Shown one piece after another: positions 6,642 to 14,914 of a DNA stretch of 27,995 bases (its first letter is position 1; each line of letters opens with the position of its first letter). Under the pieces are notes generated by a model. It ran no database searches and was not told the DNA's origin. It saw only the letters and a program-made list of their open reading frames with translations. This DNA comes from Clostridia bacterium (GTDB lineage Bacteria > Bacillota > Clostridia > UMGS1810): assembly GCA_016293435.1 (NCBI GenBank), contig JAEDEG010000035.1, forward strand, positions 1-27,995, given 5' to 3'. A program made the translations under genes and the position numbers.

Positions 6642-9364
6642 CAAAAACCAAGCGTTTTGGTTTTGCAGAACTTGCAAGAAAAAAGGCTATGATAGCTTGC
6701 ACGCTCTCGAAGATGACGGTAGTGTTGAAACATTCGGAATATTGTATCCGCAGAATGTAAAATCTTCAAAACTCATAACATATGATGAAAACGGAGATGT
6801 AATTTCTTTGTCGGAACGATTTAATTCTGAAAACGAAATTGATGAAGAGCTCACCGCAAAGGCTGTGTCTCACCTTTTGACAGATGAAAGCTACATAAAG
6901 GAGCTTGCAAAGACCAACCGCAATGCTGTGCAAAGAATATACGATGCGATTGTTGATTTGTTTGAGAAAATATTCAAACGATACAGCGAAGATGCGACAC
7001 CGTCGGAAAGCTGAGTTCAAGGATGCATTAAAGGAGCTGCAGAGTGATTTTAACTCTATTAAGGCTATGTATGAAAATGCGCTGAAAGAGACAACCAATG
7101 TACAGCAGAGTAAAATAGTGCTGCCGAAGAGCGCGGACGGTACGGATGTCTTTAATGCCAAAACGATAACTGCTGATGATGTGCGTCTTATCCAGAGCAT
7201 AGGTAGAAAGAGTTTAAACGAGCTGACAGAAGAAGAACTCAAAAAGCTTGAAAATGTCGCACAGAAATATTATGCCGAAATGGGAGTAAAGTCGCCGTTT
7301 TTCAGACGTTGGTTTGGTGATTGGAGAGCAAAGGATAAAAGTCCGGTTACTGTTGTTATTGCTAATAATAAAATATTTGAGAATGCCACAAACCACAAAG
7401 AATTAACAAATTTGCTAAAAAAATATTTGAAAGAAAAGTCAATATATAGAGGGGATGCTGTTAATAAGGATACTAAATTTAATATAATTATCGGCGCTGT
7501 TGGCTATAACGATACAATTTCTTATGCAATTCGAGAGTTACATAAAAATAATATATCGTTTGACGATGTAAAGAAAAGGGCTAATTTGTTAGGAAATATT
7601 AAAGAACTTATTGAATCGTCAGTTCTTTTAAATTCGGAAATAATAAACGACGAAGATAATCCTAACAGAATAATAATGCATACTTTTTATACGGTGTCAA
7701 AATACGAAAATGAAAATATAATTGTAAAACTAAAGGTTGATGAATTTAAAGATGAAAAGAATCCTACAAAAAGATTTTATAATCTAAATGATATAGAAAT
7801 ACCGTCTGTCGGAATTGAGGGTTCTACTCCTCTCACAGGCACAGACGGTAACAAGTCAGAAATATCTGACATAAATACTGTATCAGATTTATTCTCTCTT
7901 GTCAAGACCTACGACAAAGATTTTAAGCCGAAACCTTGCTCATTGGTGCTTAACAAAGACGGAACGCCAAAAGTTGTGTATCATGGAAGTTCTAACGGAG
8001 GATTTACGAACTTTGATACATATGCTTATTTTGGAAAGTATGGACTTTTTGGAAATGGTGCGTATTTTACGGAAAGCTTAAGGATTGCAAAACATTATAC
8101 ATCAAAAGGGAAGGGAAAAAGCAAGCAGATATATGCTGTATATTTAAACATAAAGAATCCTATAGATATGGATGCTAAAGCAGATGTAAACGCATGGCAG
8201 AAGGCTGTAAACAAAGCCGGTTTTGACATAAGCTTCGGTGACGGTATGACAAACGAGCAGATATTCAGACAGTTTGAAGATGAGCTTTCATATGAGGAAC
8301 TCCCGATATACGAAGTTGAGGAAATTGTGAGAAATGTATTCACTGATATGGGATTTGACGGAATAACACACACAGGAGGAGGTCGAGTAAACAAAGACGG
8401 AATTCGCCATCGTGTATGGATTGCATTCGAACCAAGTCAGATAAAATCAACAGACAATTTTGGTATGTTCAGCTCATGGGATGATGATATATTTTATTCT
8501 AAAGAAGAAATTGAAGCGGAAGAAAAACTTTTCTCTGCGACAGATGAAGTGAAAATTAAATTCTCTCAAAAAGTCGATGCGTGGTATAATGGCGATTTGA
8601 AAGAAGATGACTATTTTGAGCTTGGTGACACACCGCTTGTATTAAAAGCATTAGGAACAAAAGACTTGCCTATGGTTTATGATATGAATGTTATGTACAA
8701 AATGACCGGAGGTAAACACTCCATTTATAAAGATAATATAAAAGAACTTCCTCAGGCTATCAACAATCCTATAATGGTCTTTAAATCTTCAAGCGTAAAC
8801 AATGCTTATGTATTGGTTACAGAATTATCAGATAAATTTGGTGACGCAGTTATTGTTGCTGTGCATTTGAATCGATATCAAGATCGTATAAGAATTAATA
8901 AGATTGCAAGTGCATATGGTAAAATTGGAATAGAAAATTTTGTTAATACCGAATCTGAAAGAGGTCAGCTTAAATATGTTGATACAAAAAAATGCCAGCA
9001 ATGGTCTACGAGCAGAGGGCTCCAATTGCCCAAGCTGGTTCAGTCCATTGCTGGCAATGACAGTATACTACAAAAAGAAGATATTGTCAATACTTATTTT
9101 ATGAATTATAGAAAAAATTATTCCTCAGATTCTGTTTTAAAATCAAAAGAATCCACCGGAGGCGAAGTTGTTGAAAACATTGACCGTGGAATACGAAGAA
9201 CAGCCGAGCAAGTAGAAGCTTCATATTTTGAATTGAAAAAAGAAGTCCAAAAGAAGCTTGATGAGCATATCAAAAAATACGGTGCTATTAAAAAGGGTGA
9301 AGATGCGGTGAGAGACGCACGATTCCCCGCGCAGACACTCTTAAATTTTTTGACACCTTTTTGA
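6642..9364 (+). pseudogene. remnant B of a phage polyvalent protein: ART tail, LPD-like, ART, MuF-C-like
   Basis: It begins as an ART C-terminal part (KRFGFAELARKKGYDSL, then LITYDENGDVISLSERFN), joined directly to the duplicated helical region. Two breaks are visible: one A missing in a poly-A run near 6680, and an extra base near 7008 (GAAAGCTGAG against GAAGTTGAG in remnant A). From about 7013 one frame stays open to 9364. It contains FFRRWFGDW and an LPD3-like domain (about 7300-7800), a second ART-like domain (VVYHGSSNG about 7972, GLFGNGAYFTES, ending EPSQIKST about 8450), and a MuF-C-like domain (DTPLVLKALGTKDLPMV to about 9080). The end, EDAVRDARFPAQT, normally leads into further domains but stops after LLNFLTPF. 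The 3' part may still be translated but lacks a credible start. Confidence 0.7.
6838..7149 (+). repeat. direct repeat, copy B (polyvalent helical region)
   Basis: This is the partner of 2424-2735, very close in sequence and with a one-base insertion near 7008. In remnant A the repeat follows a zincin domain. Here it follows an ART tail, so the junction to its left is rearranged. Confidence 0.9.
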
Positions 9365-9434
9365 CACCCATTTATGACATTTGACACCCATATGACACCC
9401 GATTTTTGTATCATTTGTTGACACATATTGACAC
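9350..9434 (+). repeat. array of six TTGACAC-type direct repeats at the element edge
   Basis: TGACAC begins at 9351, 9362, 9382, 9393, 9419 and 9429, with a looser TATGACAT at 9374. Spacings are 11, 20, 11, 26 and 10 bases, mostly close to whole helical turns. Four copies extend to TGACACC(C). The array starts exactly where polyvalent coding similarity ends. It could be arm-type binding sites of an integrase or excisionase at an attachment end, or iterons. No promoter -10 pattern accompanies the TTGACA boxes. No gene is visible from 9365 to 9500. Confidence 0.6.
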
Positions 9435-9459
9435 AAATTAACGTGGTGATAGGTAAAGG

Positions 9460-9492
9460 AAAACCGCTTAAACACTGGATTTAAGCGGTTTT
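9460..9492 (-). terminator. terminator of the tRNA operon
   Basis: A 13-bp perfect stem (AAAACCGCTTAAA with its complement, loop of 7) is flanked by A and T runs, so it works on either strand. It lies 8 bases past the 3' end of tRNA-Lys. Confidence 0.9.
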
Positions 9493-9500
9493 CATTGTTC

Positions 9501-9573
9501 TGAGCCATCGGAGATTCGAACTCCGGACACCTTGATTAAAAGTCAAGTGCTCTGCCGACTGAGCTAATGGCCC
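9501..9573 (-). tRNA. tRNA-Lys (anticodon TTT)
   Basis: On the minus strand it begins GGGCCATTAGCTCAG. The anticodon stem-loop is CTTGA-CTTTTAA-TCAAG with anticodon TTT, and the T arm contains GGAGTTCGAATCTCC. It is 73 nt, with A as discriminator and no encoded CCA. It is last in the operon, with its 3' end facing the phage remnant. Confidence 0.96.
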
Positions 9574-9619
9574 ATATTGATTTTTATATAAAAAGGTCAA
9601 GCCTTTGCCCAAAAAGGAA

Positions 9620-9693
9620 CTGGGCTGGCAGGACTCGAACCTACGAAATGCCAGAATCAAAATCTGGTGCCTTACCGACTTGGCTACAGCCCA
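9620..9693 (-). tRNA. tRNA-Gln (anticodon TTG)
   Basis: On the minus strand it begins TGGGCTGTAGCCAAG. The anticodon arm is CCAGA-TTTTGAT-TCTGG with anticodon TTG, and the T loop is GGTTCGAGTCC. The U1-A72 pair is typical of bacterial tRNA-Gln. It is 74 nt. Confidence 0.96.
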
Positions 9694-9712
9694 ATATGTA
9701 AGAAAAAAGTGG

Positions 9713-9786
9713 GGTGGGTAACCGGACTCGAACCGGTGACATCCAGAACCACAATCTGGCGCTCTACCGACTGAACTATACCCACC
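9713..9786 (-). tRNA. tRNA-His (anticodon GTG)
   Basis: On the minus strand it reads GGTGGGTATAGTTCAG. The anticodon arm is CCAGA-TTGTGGT-TCTGG with anticodon GTG. The extra G at position -1 opposite discriminator C73, the identity element of tRNA-His, is present at 9786. Confidence 0.96.
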
Positions 9787-9831
9787 ATATGTGGTAAGTC
9801 TGACTCTCCATAACATGAATGTTAAATTAGA

Positions 9832-9905
<74 letters not shown>

Positions 9906-9921
9906 ATAAGCAAGATAGAAA

Positions 9922-9993
9922 AGCGGGTGATGGGAATCGAACCCACACAATCAGCTTGGAAGGCTGAGATTCTAGCCATTGAACTACACCCGC
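9922..9993 (-). tRNA. tRNA-Gly (anticodon TCC)
   Basis: On the minus strand it begins GCGGGTGTAGTTCAATGG. The anticodon loop CTTCCAA carries TCC. The acceptor GCGGGTG/CACCCGC encloses 71 nt plus the discriminator. It is first in the operon, directly after the promoter. Confidence 0.96.
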
Positions 9994-10031
9994 AAACCAT
10001 CTAAACTTTCTGTCGCCAACCGACTTTTAGA

Positions 10032-10060
10032 ATTATATCAGTTTTGGCATAGTTTGTCAA
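10032..10060 (-). promoter_or_regulatory. consensus promoter of the tRNA operon
   Basis: Read on the minus strand, TTGACA (10060-10055) and TATAAT (10037-10032) match consensus perfectly, with a 17-base spacer. The first tRNA starts 39 bases downstream of the -10. Confidence 0.92.
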
Positions 10061-10111
10061 TACTTTTTTTGAAAAAATTATTTTTCGGTGAGATATGCAT
10101 AAAAACGCCTC

Positions 10112-11611
10112 TTATACCTTGATATTATAAGCAAAATTACTAAAAATATCACGTATTTTAGTCTTATTACCGAAGATTGCTTTTGTAAGGCTTAAAAATG
10201 TTAGATATACACCTGCAAATACAAGTATTTGTGTAATTGTATTATCTACTGATATAACCTTTAATATACAGAGCGAACCCATGCACGCCGATGTTGGTAT
10301 AACAATGCTTTGCAGCGGTGAAAATCTGATATTGGTAATTTTTTTAAGCTTTATATAGCTTATTGATAAATTTATTATTTCGCTTATATACATTATGTAT
10401 ATATATCCCTTTATTCCATAAATCGGCACAAGCAAAAAAATCAATATGACTCTCATACATGAATCCGCAATGTTGACCTTTAGGGTGAAAACCTGCTTGT
10501 CAAGACCTTTAAGTATAGCATCGGTTACCGAATCCAGATACATAAATACCGGCAGCAGCGAAAGCATTTTCAAATAATCACCTGCGTTTTTGGCGGTGAA
10601 AAACATTGAGCAGAGCTCATTTCCCCAAATGAGAAAAACACACCATATAAAAAACGCAAATTTCAATATACTGTCTACCGAAAGCTCTGATATATATTTT
10701 ATAGAGTTTTTGTGACCTACGCTGTGTCTTCTGGCAATTTCGGGCACAATAAGAGAAGTAAACGCTCCTATAAATACATATGGGAATGTCAGAAGCTGAA
10801 TACTCATGCCCTTTAGGGCTCCGTATTGTCCGAGCGCATTGCCGATTTGGCCGTAATTCAGACAGATTGGTATCAAAAGATTTTCGCAGCTCACCAGTCC
10901 CGTTTTCAGATATGACCCGAGGGCAAGGGGCGAAGCAATTGATATTATATGTCTGTAGGTGCAGTTGCAGCTCATCCTGCGCTGTCCGATTCTGCCAAGC
11001 TGCCACAAAACAATATTTGCAACACATTCTGTAAGGCTTGAGAGTGCATTTGCAATTATAACTGCCACATACATTTTTTCTTTGTCAAAGTTTTTGAAAA
11101 GAACAAGCGTTATACCCCAACCCGCCGCCTCTCCAAAAAGCTTGCCCACGCAGGCGGAGCCCACCTTTGCAAAGGCTGTAAAATACCCTGCTACAACCGA
11201 AGAAATTCCTATACACACAAGAGACGGAGCAAGGATACGCAGGCAAAATGCACACTGCGGCTCATCGAGGATTTTTTGCGATATTATATCTGCGCCGAAA
11301 AACATCACGCCTGCGGCAACAGCCGAGGTTGATATGCATATTTTAAGGCATTTTTTCATTATATCATCAGAACACATAAACCCCTTGTCTTGCGGCATGT
11401 CCGAAAGAAGCCTTGTGGCTGTCAGGCTCATTCCCGAAACAGATAGACTCATACCCAGCGAATGCACACTCATTATCAGGTGAAAAAGCCCTATTCCGTT
11501 TTCTCCCGACCTTGCAGAAATAAAAACTCCGTAACATATGGAGGATACGTTAAATACTATCATTGAAGCAGCCATTTGGATAACTTTTGATAAAAACAAC
11601 TTTTTTTGCAT
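10112..11611 (-). CDS. SpoVB-like polysaccharide/lipid flippase (MOP superfamily)
   Basis: This 499-residue, very hydrophobic protein has about 12-14 predicted membrane segments. The N-terminal region (SKVIQMAASMIVFNVSSICYG, then LFHLIMSVHSLGMSLSVSGM) is the opening of the stage V sporulation protein B group. This group is thought to flip lipid-linked peptidoglycan or polysaccharide precursors during spore cortex formation. AAAGGAACGG lies about 8 bases before ATG. The gene is divergent from a second flippase of the same superfamily (11709), with about 100 bp between them. The C-terminal part (about 350-499) is more divergent. The substrate cannot be read from sequence. Confidence 0.82.
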   Translation of the reverse strand: MQKKLFLSKVIQMAASMIVFNVSSICYGVFISARSGENGIGLFHLIMSVHSLGMSLSVSGMSLTATRLLSDMPQDKGFMCSDDIMKKCLKICISTSAVAAGVMFFGADIISQKILDEPQCAFCLRILAPSLVCIGISSVVAGYFTAFAKVGSACVGKLFGEAAGWGITLVLFKNFDKEKMYVAVIIANALSSLTECVANIVLWQLGRIGQRRMSCNCTYRHIISIASPLALGSYLKTGLVSCENLLIPICLNYGQIGNALGQYGALKGMSIQLLTFPYVFIGAFTSLIVPEIARRHSVGHKNSIKYISELSVDSILKFAFFIWCVFLIWGNELCSMFFTAKNAGDYLKMLSLLPVFMYLDSVTDAILKGLDKQVFTLKVNIADSCMRVILIFLLVPIYGIKGYIYIMYISEIINLSISYIKLKKITNIRFSPLQSIVIPTSACMGSLCILKVISVDNTITQILVFAGVYLTFLSLTKAIFGNKTKIRDIFSNFAYNIKV

Positions 11612-11708
11612 TATAATAACCGTTCCTTTAAAGTTATTTATATTAAAAATTAATATTTCTTTTTTTGAAATAATATGATATAATAAATAAAATTACAGAT
11701 AAATCAAT

Positions 11709-13322
11709 ATGAAGGACGTGAACCTCTTGTCACAAAAAGCTAAGCAAAGCAAAAGCTTTATGTACGGTGCAATAATTCTTCTCATTGCCAATGCTTTGGT
11801 AAAAATTATCGGTGCCGTATTCAAAATTCCCCTTACATACATTCTCAATGAGGATGGAATGGGATATTTTTCCACATCGTATCAGATGTATACATGGATG
11901 TTTATTCTTGCAACAGCAGGTCTCCCTGTTGCCATATCCAAAATGGTGTCTGAGGGGCATGCAAAGAGCAGAGACTACGAAGTAAACCGCATATTTTTGG
12001 TAAGCATGAGACTTTTGCTTGTAATAGGTGCTGTGGGATGTGCCGTGCTTTATTTCGGAGCTGATTTCTTTGCCGAAAATCTTCTCAAAAACTCCGGTGC
12101 TGCTTCGGGCATCAGAGCTATTGCTCCCGCTATGATTTTTGTATCGGCAATGAGTGCCTACAGAGGTTATTTTCAAGGACTGCAAAATATGCTTCCCACA
12201 GCGTGCTCCGAGGTTGCCGAAGCACTCGGAAAGCTTGTTATAGGCTTTAGCGCTGCATATCTCCTGGCATCTCAGGGTATGGAAAAGGCATCTGCAGGTG
12301 CGGTTTTTGGGGTGTCTTGCGGTGCGGCAATGGGATTTGTCATTTTGTTTGTTATTTATCAGCGAAAAAAGGTAAGGGTTTCCGGAGTGCAAATGTCTCA
12401 TGACTGCCCTTCCGACGGAGCTATCTTAAAAAAGCTTGTAAAAATCGCAATTCCGATTACTATCGGTGCATCGGTTTTTTCGCTTACCAGCCTTATAGAT
12501 ATGGCAATGATTATGAGAAGACTGCAGGCGGGAGGGTTCAGCGAAGATGCGGCAAATCGTTTGTGGGGTTCCTATTCGGGATATGCGTTTCCGCTTTTTA
12601 ACCTGCCCCCAACGCTTATTAATGCAATCACGATAAGCATTGTTCCCGCAATTGCATCTGCCTTTGTTCAACACGAACATGATATTGCCGCCAACACCAC
12701 TTGCAAAAGCATGAAAATAACAATTCTCTTTGCCTTGCCTTGTTCTGTGGGCATGAGTATGCTCTCATCGCCTATATTAGACCTTATATACAACAAAACA
12801 AATGCAACCGCCACACTCCAAATTTTGGCACTGGGCATTATTTTTGTTTCGCTCGTGCTTGTTACCAACGCAATTTTGCAGGCAACCGGCAATGTGAACG
12901 CCCCGGTTAAAAACATGGTCGTAGGCGGCGTGGCAAAAATTGTTATTAATTATCTGCTTGTGGCACATCCCGATATCAATATCAAGGGAGCTCCCATTGG
13001 TACAACAGTTTGCTACATTATTATTCTCACACTCAATATTATAGATATGAAGAAAAAAATGCAAATTCGCTTCCCTGCATCGGAGCTTGTGATAAAGCCG
13101 GCTGTATCTGTTGCGGCAATGTCAGCGGTGCTTTGGGTTACGACCCCGTATTTTGCCGACAAGGGCAAGCTTCTTGCGGCAGCAGCACCAATTGCCATTG
13201 GTGCAGTTGTCTATACTGTTGTTCTGATTGCAATAAGGGGCATTGATGAGGATGATATTGCACTTTTGCCCAAGGCAGAAAAGCTTACTTCAATATGCAG
13301 AAAGCTTAAGATAATCAGATGA
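11709..13322 (+). CDS. yabM: YabM-type flippase of the MOP superfamily (SpoVB/MurJ-like)
   Basis: This protein of up to 537 residues has repeated hydrophobic segments. The start region reads SFMYGAIILLIANALVKIIGA and LNEDGMGYFSTSYQMYTW, followed by TAGLPVAISKMVSE, the polysaccharide biosynthesis/SpoVB signature. ATG 11709 has no clear ribosome binding site. TTG 11727 is preceded by AAGGA (11712-11716), so the true protein may be six residues shorter. It heads the cluster yabM-yabO-yabP-yabQ-divIC-yabR known from Bacillus and Clostridia; the MazG-type yabN normally next is absent. TATAAT at 11679-11684 is a possible -10 without a good -35. Likely a membrane lipid-linked precursor transporter, substrate inferred only. 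Confidence 0.85.
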   Translation: MKDVNLLSQKAKQSKSFMYGAIILLIANALVKIIGAVFKIPLTYILNEDGMGYFSTSYQMYTWMFILATAGLPVAISKMVSEGHAKSRDYEVNRIFLVSMRLLLVIGAVGCAVLYFGADFFAENLLKNSGAASGIRAIAPAMIFVSAMSAYRGYFQGLQNMLPTACSEVAEALGKLVIGFSAAYLLASQGMEKASAGAVFGVSCGAAMGFVILFVIYQRKKVRVSGVQMSHDCPSDGAILKKLVKIAIPITIGASVFSLTSLIDMAMIMRRLQAGGFSEDAANRLWGSYSGYAFPLFNLPPTLINAITISIVPAIASAFVQHEHDIAANTTCKSMKITILFALPCSVGMSMLSSPILDLIYNKTNATATLQILALGIIFVSLVLVTNAILQATGNVNAPVKNMVVGGVAKIVINYLLVAHPDINIKGAPIGTTVCYIIILTLNIIDMKKKMQIRFPASELVIKPAVSVAAMSAVLWVTTPYFADKGKLLAAAAPIAIGAVVYTVVLIAIRGIDEDDIALLPKAEKLTSICRKLKIIR

Positions 13323-13343
13323 AAAGAAAGGAAACAAACGGCT

Positions 13344-13592
13344 ATGAGAATAGATAAATTTTTGAAGGTATCAAGAATCATAAAAAGACGAACGGTTGCC
13401 TGTGAAGCGTGCGAACAGGGTAAGGTCACCGTCAACGGCAAGGTTGCAAAGCCCGGCACAGCCGTTAAAGAGGGCGATATTTTGGAAATCACCTTTGGCG
13501 GGATAATCATGAAGGTAGAAATTGTAAGCATCTCCGAGCATGTATTAAAAGACGATGCTCGGAGCATGTACAATGTAATAACCAACGGCTGA
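13344..13592 (+). CDS. rqcP: RqcP/YabO, S4-domain ribosome quality-control factor
   Basis: This 82-residue protein starts MRIDKFLKVSRIIKRRTVA, the alpha-L RNA-binding motif of S4 domains, and continues GKVTVNGKVAKPGTAVKEGD. The family (YabO, RqcP) binds stalled 50S subunits and helps RqcH add C-terminal alanine tails. AAAGGAAA lies upstream of ATG. It begins 21 bases after yabM and is the first gene after it, in conserved order. A strong hairpin separates it from yabP, so it may be expressed apart from the sporulation genes behind it. Confidence 0.92.
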   Translation: MRIDKFLKVSRIIKRRTVACEACEQGKVTVNGKVAKPGTAVKEGDILEITFGGIIMKVEIVSISEHVLKDDARSMYNVITNG

Positions 13593-13605
13593 TGTAATAA
13601 AAGAC

Positions 13606-13655
13606 AAACCTCCGCATATATTTTTAGTACAACAAAAAATATACGGAGGTTTTTG
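13606..13655 (+). promoter_or_regulatory. hairpin burying the yabP ribosome binding site; possible terminator
   Basis: AAACCTCCG (13606-13614) pairs with CGGAGGTTT (13644-13652). A mismatch is followed by ATAT/ATAT and TTTT/AAAA pairs around a small loop. The GGAGG that should start yabP (13645-13649) is inside the 3' arm, and T residues follow to 13654. It could be an intrinsic terminator after rqcP, a translation block on yabP, or both. Confidence 0.7.
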
Positions 13656-13659
13656 AATT

Positions 13660-13953
13660 ATGGACGACAAAAAACAGATACGCACAGTAAAAACAGATCT
13701 TCCTCACAATATTATTATGGAAAACCGTTCCAAGATAAGTGTTTCGGGGGTAGAAAATGCAGAAAGCTACAACGAAACCGAAATAATTCTGCACACATCA
13801 AAGGGCATACTTATCATAAAAGGGGAGGGACTTAATCTTAGTAAGCTCAACTTAGACAGCGGCGAAATAACTGTTAACGGACGCATAGCACTTTTGGAAT
13901 ATGCTCAGCCCAAGCAGAGCGGATCCTCGTTTTTTGGCAAAATTTTTAAGTAA
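13660..13953 (+). CDS. yabP: YabP, sporulation protein
   Basis: This 97-residue protein contains HNIIMENRSKISVSGVENAE and LHTSKGILIIKGEGLNLSKL, the YabP/YqfC family pattern of short beta strands, and ends with SGSSFFGKIFK. In Bacillus yabP is a sigma-E gene needed for efficient sporulation and acts with the membrane protein YabQ, whose gene follows after 3 bases. The ribosome binding site GGAGG (13645-13649) is locked in a hairpin with upstream sequence. I saw no clear sigma-E promoter in the 67-bp gap. Molecular function is unknown. Confidence 0.9.
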   Translation: MDDKKQIRTVKTDLPHNIIMENRSKISVSGVENAESYNETEIILHTSKGILIIKGEGLNLSKLNLDSGEITVNGRIALLEYAQPKQSGSSFFGKIFK

Positions 13954-13956
13954 GCC

Positions 13957-14436
13957 ATGGGTACAATGACGGTAAACACACCGCACGATTTGATGGTTTT
14001 TGTCTATTCATTGTTGTGCGGACAAATAATCAGCTTGATATTTGACATATTCAGAGCAATGCGCAGGGTATATCCTCCCGGGAAAAATATGATTGCCGCT
14101 CAAGATATAATTTTTTGTGCAATTGCATTTTTAATTTTTTCCCAAACAGTGACAGTGTACAACCAGGGAAGAGTACGTTGGTTTGAAGTTGTGGGAGCGA
14201 TATTGGGTGCTACCCTGTATCTGACGGCAGAAAGCCCCTTTCTGTTGCCGAAAATCTGCGTGTTCTTTTCGGCATTGTCGTGGCTTGTCACAAAGCTGAA
14301 GCGAGCATTTGCGATAGTGTTCGCACTTATTACAAGGCCTTTTTCCCGCCTTTTTGGCATCATTTGGCATTTCATAAAATGCACGATATACCAATTTAGG
14401 CAAAAATGCATAAAAAAATTATCTAAAAGCAAATAA
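13957..14436 (+). CDS. yabQ: YabQ, sporulation membrane protein
   Basis: This 159-residue protein has about four membrane segments in its first 110 residues (FVYSLLCGQIISLIFDIFRA, DIIFCAIAFLIFSQTV, and a YLTAESPFLL helix), then a basic C-terminal tail ending KKLSKSK. This matches YabQ of spore formers, which is required for cortex formation and localises to membranes of the forespore. It follows yabP by 3 bases, so it is co-translated. ATG 13957 has no strong ribosome binding site. ATG 13966 is an alternative start. Confidence 0.88.
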   Translation: MGTMTVNTPHDLMVFVYSLLCGQIISLIFDIFRAMRRVYPPGKNMIAAQDIIFCAIAFLIFSQTVTVYNQGRVRWFEVVGAILGATLYLTAESPFLLPKICVFFSALSWLVTKLKRAFAIVFALITRPFSRLFGIIWHFIKCTIYQFRQKCIKKLSKSK

Positions 14437-14476
14437 AAAAGCTTTTTATTTTGTGCAATATTTTTGTTAAAAATTC

Positions 14477-14505
14477 TTTACAATTTAAGGAAAATAGTTT
14501 ATACT
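14477..14505 (+). promoter_or_regulatory. promoter of divIC
   Basis: TTTACA (14477-14482) and TATACT (14500-14505) have a 17-base spacer. It gives divIC and yabR their own vegetative transcription, separate from yabPQ. Confidence 0.75.
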
Positions 14506-14512
14506 AATGTAG

Positions 14513-14560
14513 TGTGAATGATTTTACATGTGAATGATTTTACATGTGAATGATTTTACA
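14513..14560 (+). repeat. three tandem 16-bp repeats just downstream of the divIC promoter
   Basis: TGTGAATGATTTTACA occurs three times without spacing (14513-14528, 14529-14544, 14545-14560), starting 7 bases after the -10 box. Each unit has a partial dyad (TGTGAA/TTTACA). The array covers the expected transcription start and the 5' leader. It could be an operator cluster or a slipped tandem duplication. Confidence 0.9.
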
Positions 14561-14592
14561 TATATGAATCCATATAAATCTGTAAAAGGATT

Positions 14593-14889
14593 ATGAAAAT
14601 GAAAATAGTGAAAAAAAAGAGATTTAAAATATTTAAAAGTGTAATAGCAATATGCCTTGTATATTTTGTTATCAGCGCGTTTATCGGGGTGTTTGGTCAA
14701 ATAAATGATTATAAGTCCCGTATTGCAGAGGTTAATCGTCAGATTGAAGCGGAAAAAGAGGTTTCCAAAAAGCTGGCAGATGAAAAGCTCAATATGCACA
14801 GCGATGAAAACTATAAAGAAATAGCCAGAAAAACTTTGGGGCTTGTTGAACCCGGAGACAAAGTATATATTAACTCAAATGATAAATAA
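14593..14889 (+). CDS. divIC: DivIC/FtsB-like septum formation initiator
   Basis: This 98-residue single-pass protein has a basic cytoplasmic start (MKMKIVKKKRFKIFK), one membrane helix (about 17-37, VIAICLVYFVISAFIGVF), a coiled coil (about 40-70, IAEVNRQIEAEKEVSKKLADE) and an ARKTLGLVEPGDKVY tail. The tail is the DivIC/FtsB signature. It joins FtsL and DivIB/FtsQ in the divisome. AAAAGG precedes ATG 14593. It has its own promoter 90 bases upstream, with three tandem 16-bp repeats between, while keeping the ancestral place between yabQ and yabR. Confidence 0.9.
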   Translation: MKMKIVKKKRFKIFKSVIAICLVYFVISAFIGVFGQINDYKSRIAEVNRQIEAEKEVSKKLADEKLNMHSDENYKEIARKTLGLVEPGDKVYINSNDK

Positions 14890-14914
14890 GCTGACGAGGG
14901 GGCTGTTTTTTACA

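Noticed and set aside
9350..9434. TTGACA boxes as a set of promoters
   Set aside because: None has a TATAAT-like box 16-18 bases downstream, and the motif extends to TTGACACCC in several copies.
9481..9816. A 111-codon minus-strand open frame across the tRNA genes
   Set aside because: It runs through three well-folded tRNA genes (Lys, Gln, His) and has no coding character.
10617..11483. Open frames overlapping the SpoVB-like gene on both strands
   Set aside because: They are shadows of a long membrane-protein frame with no signals of their own.
14513..14560. A minimal CRISPR array
   Set aside because: The three repeats touch with no spacers and no cas genes are present.
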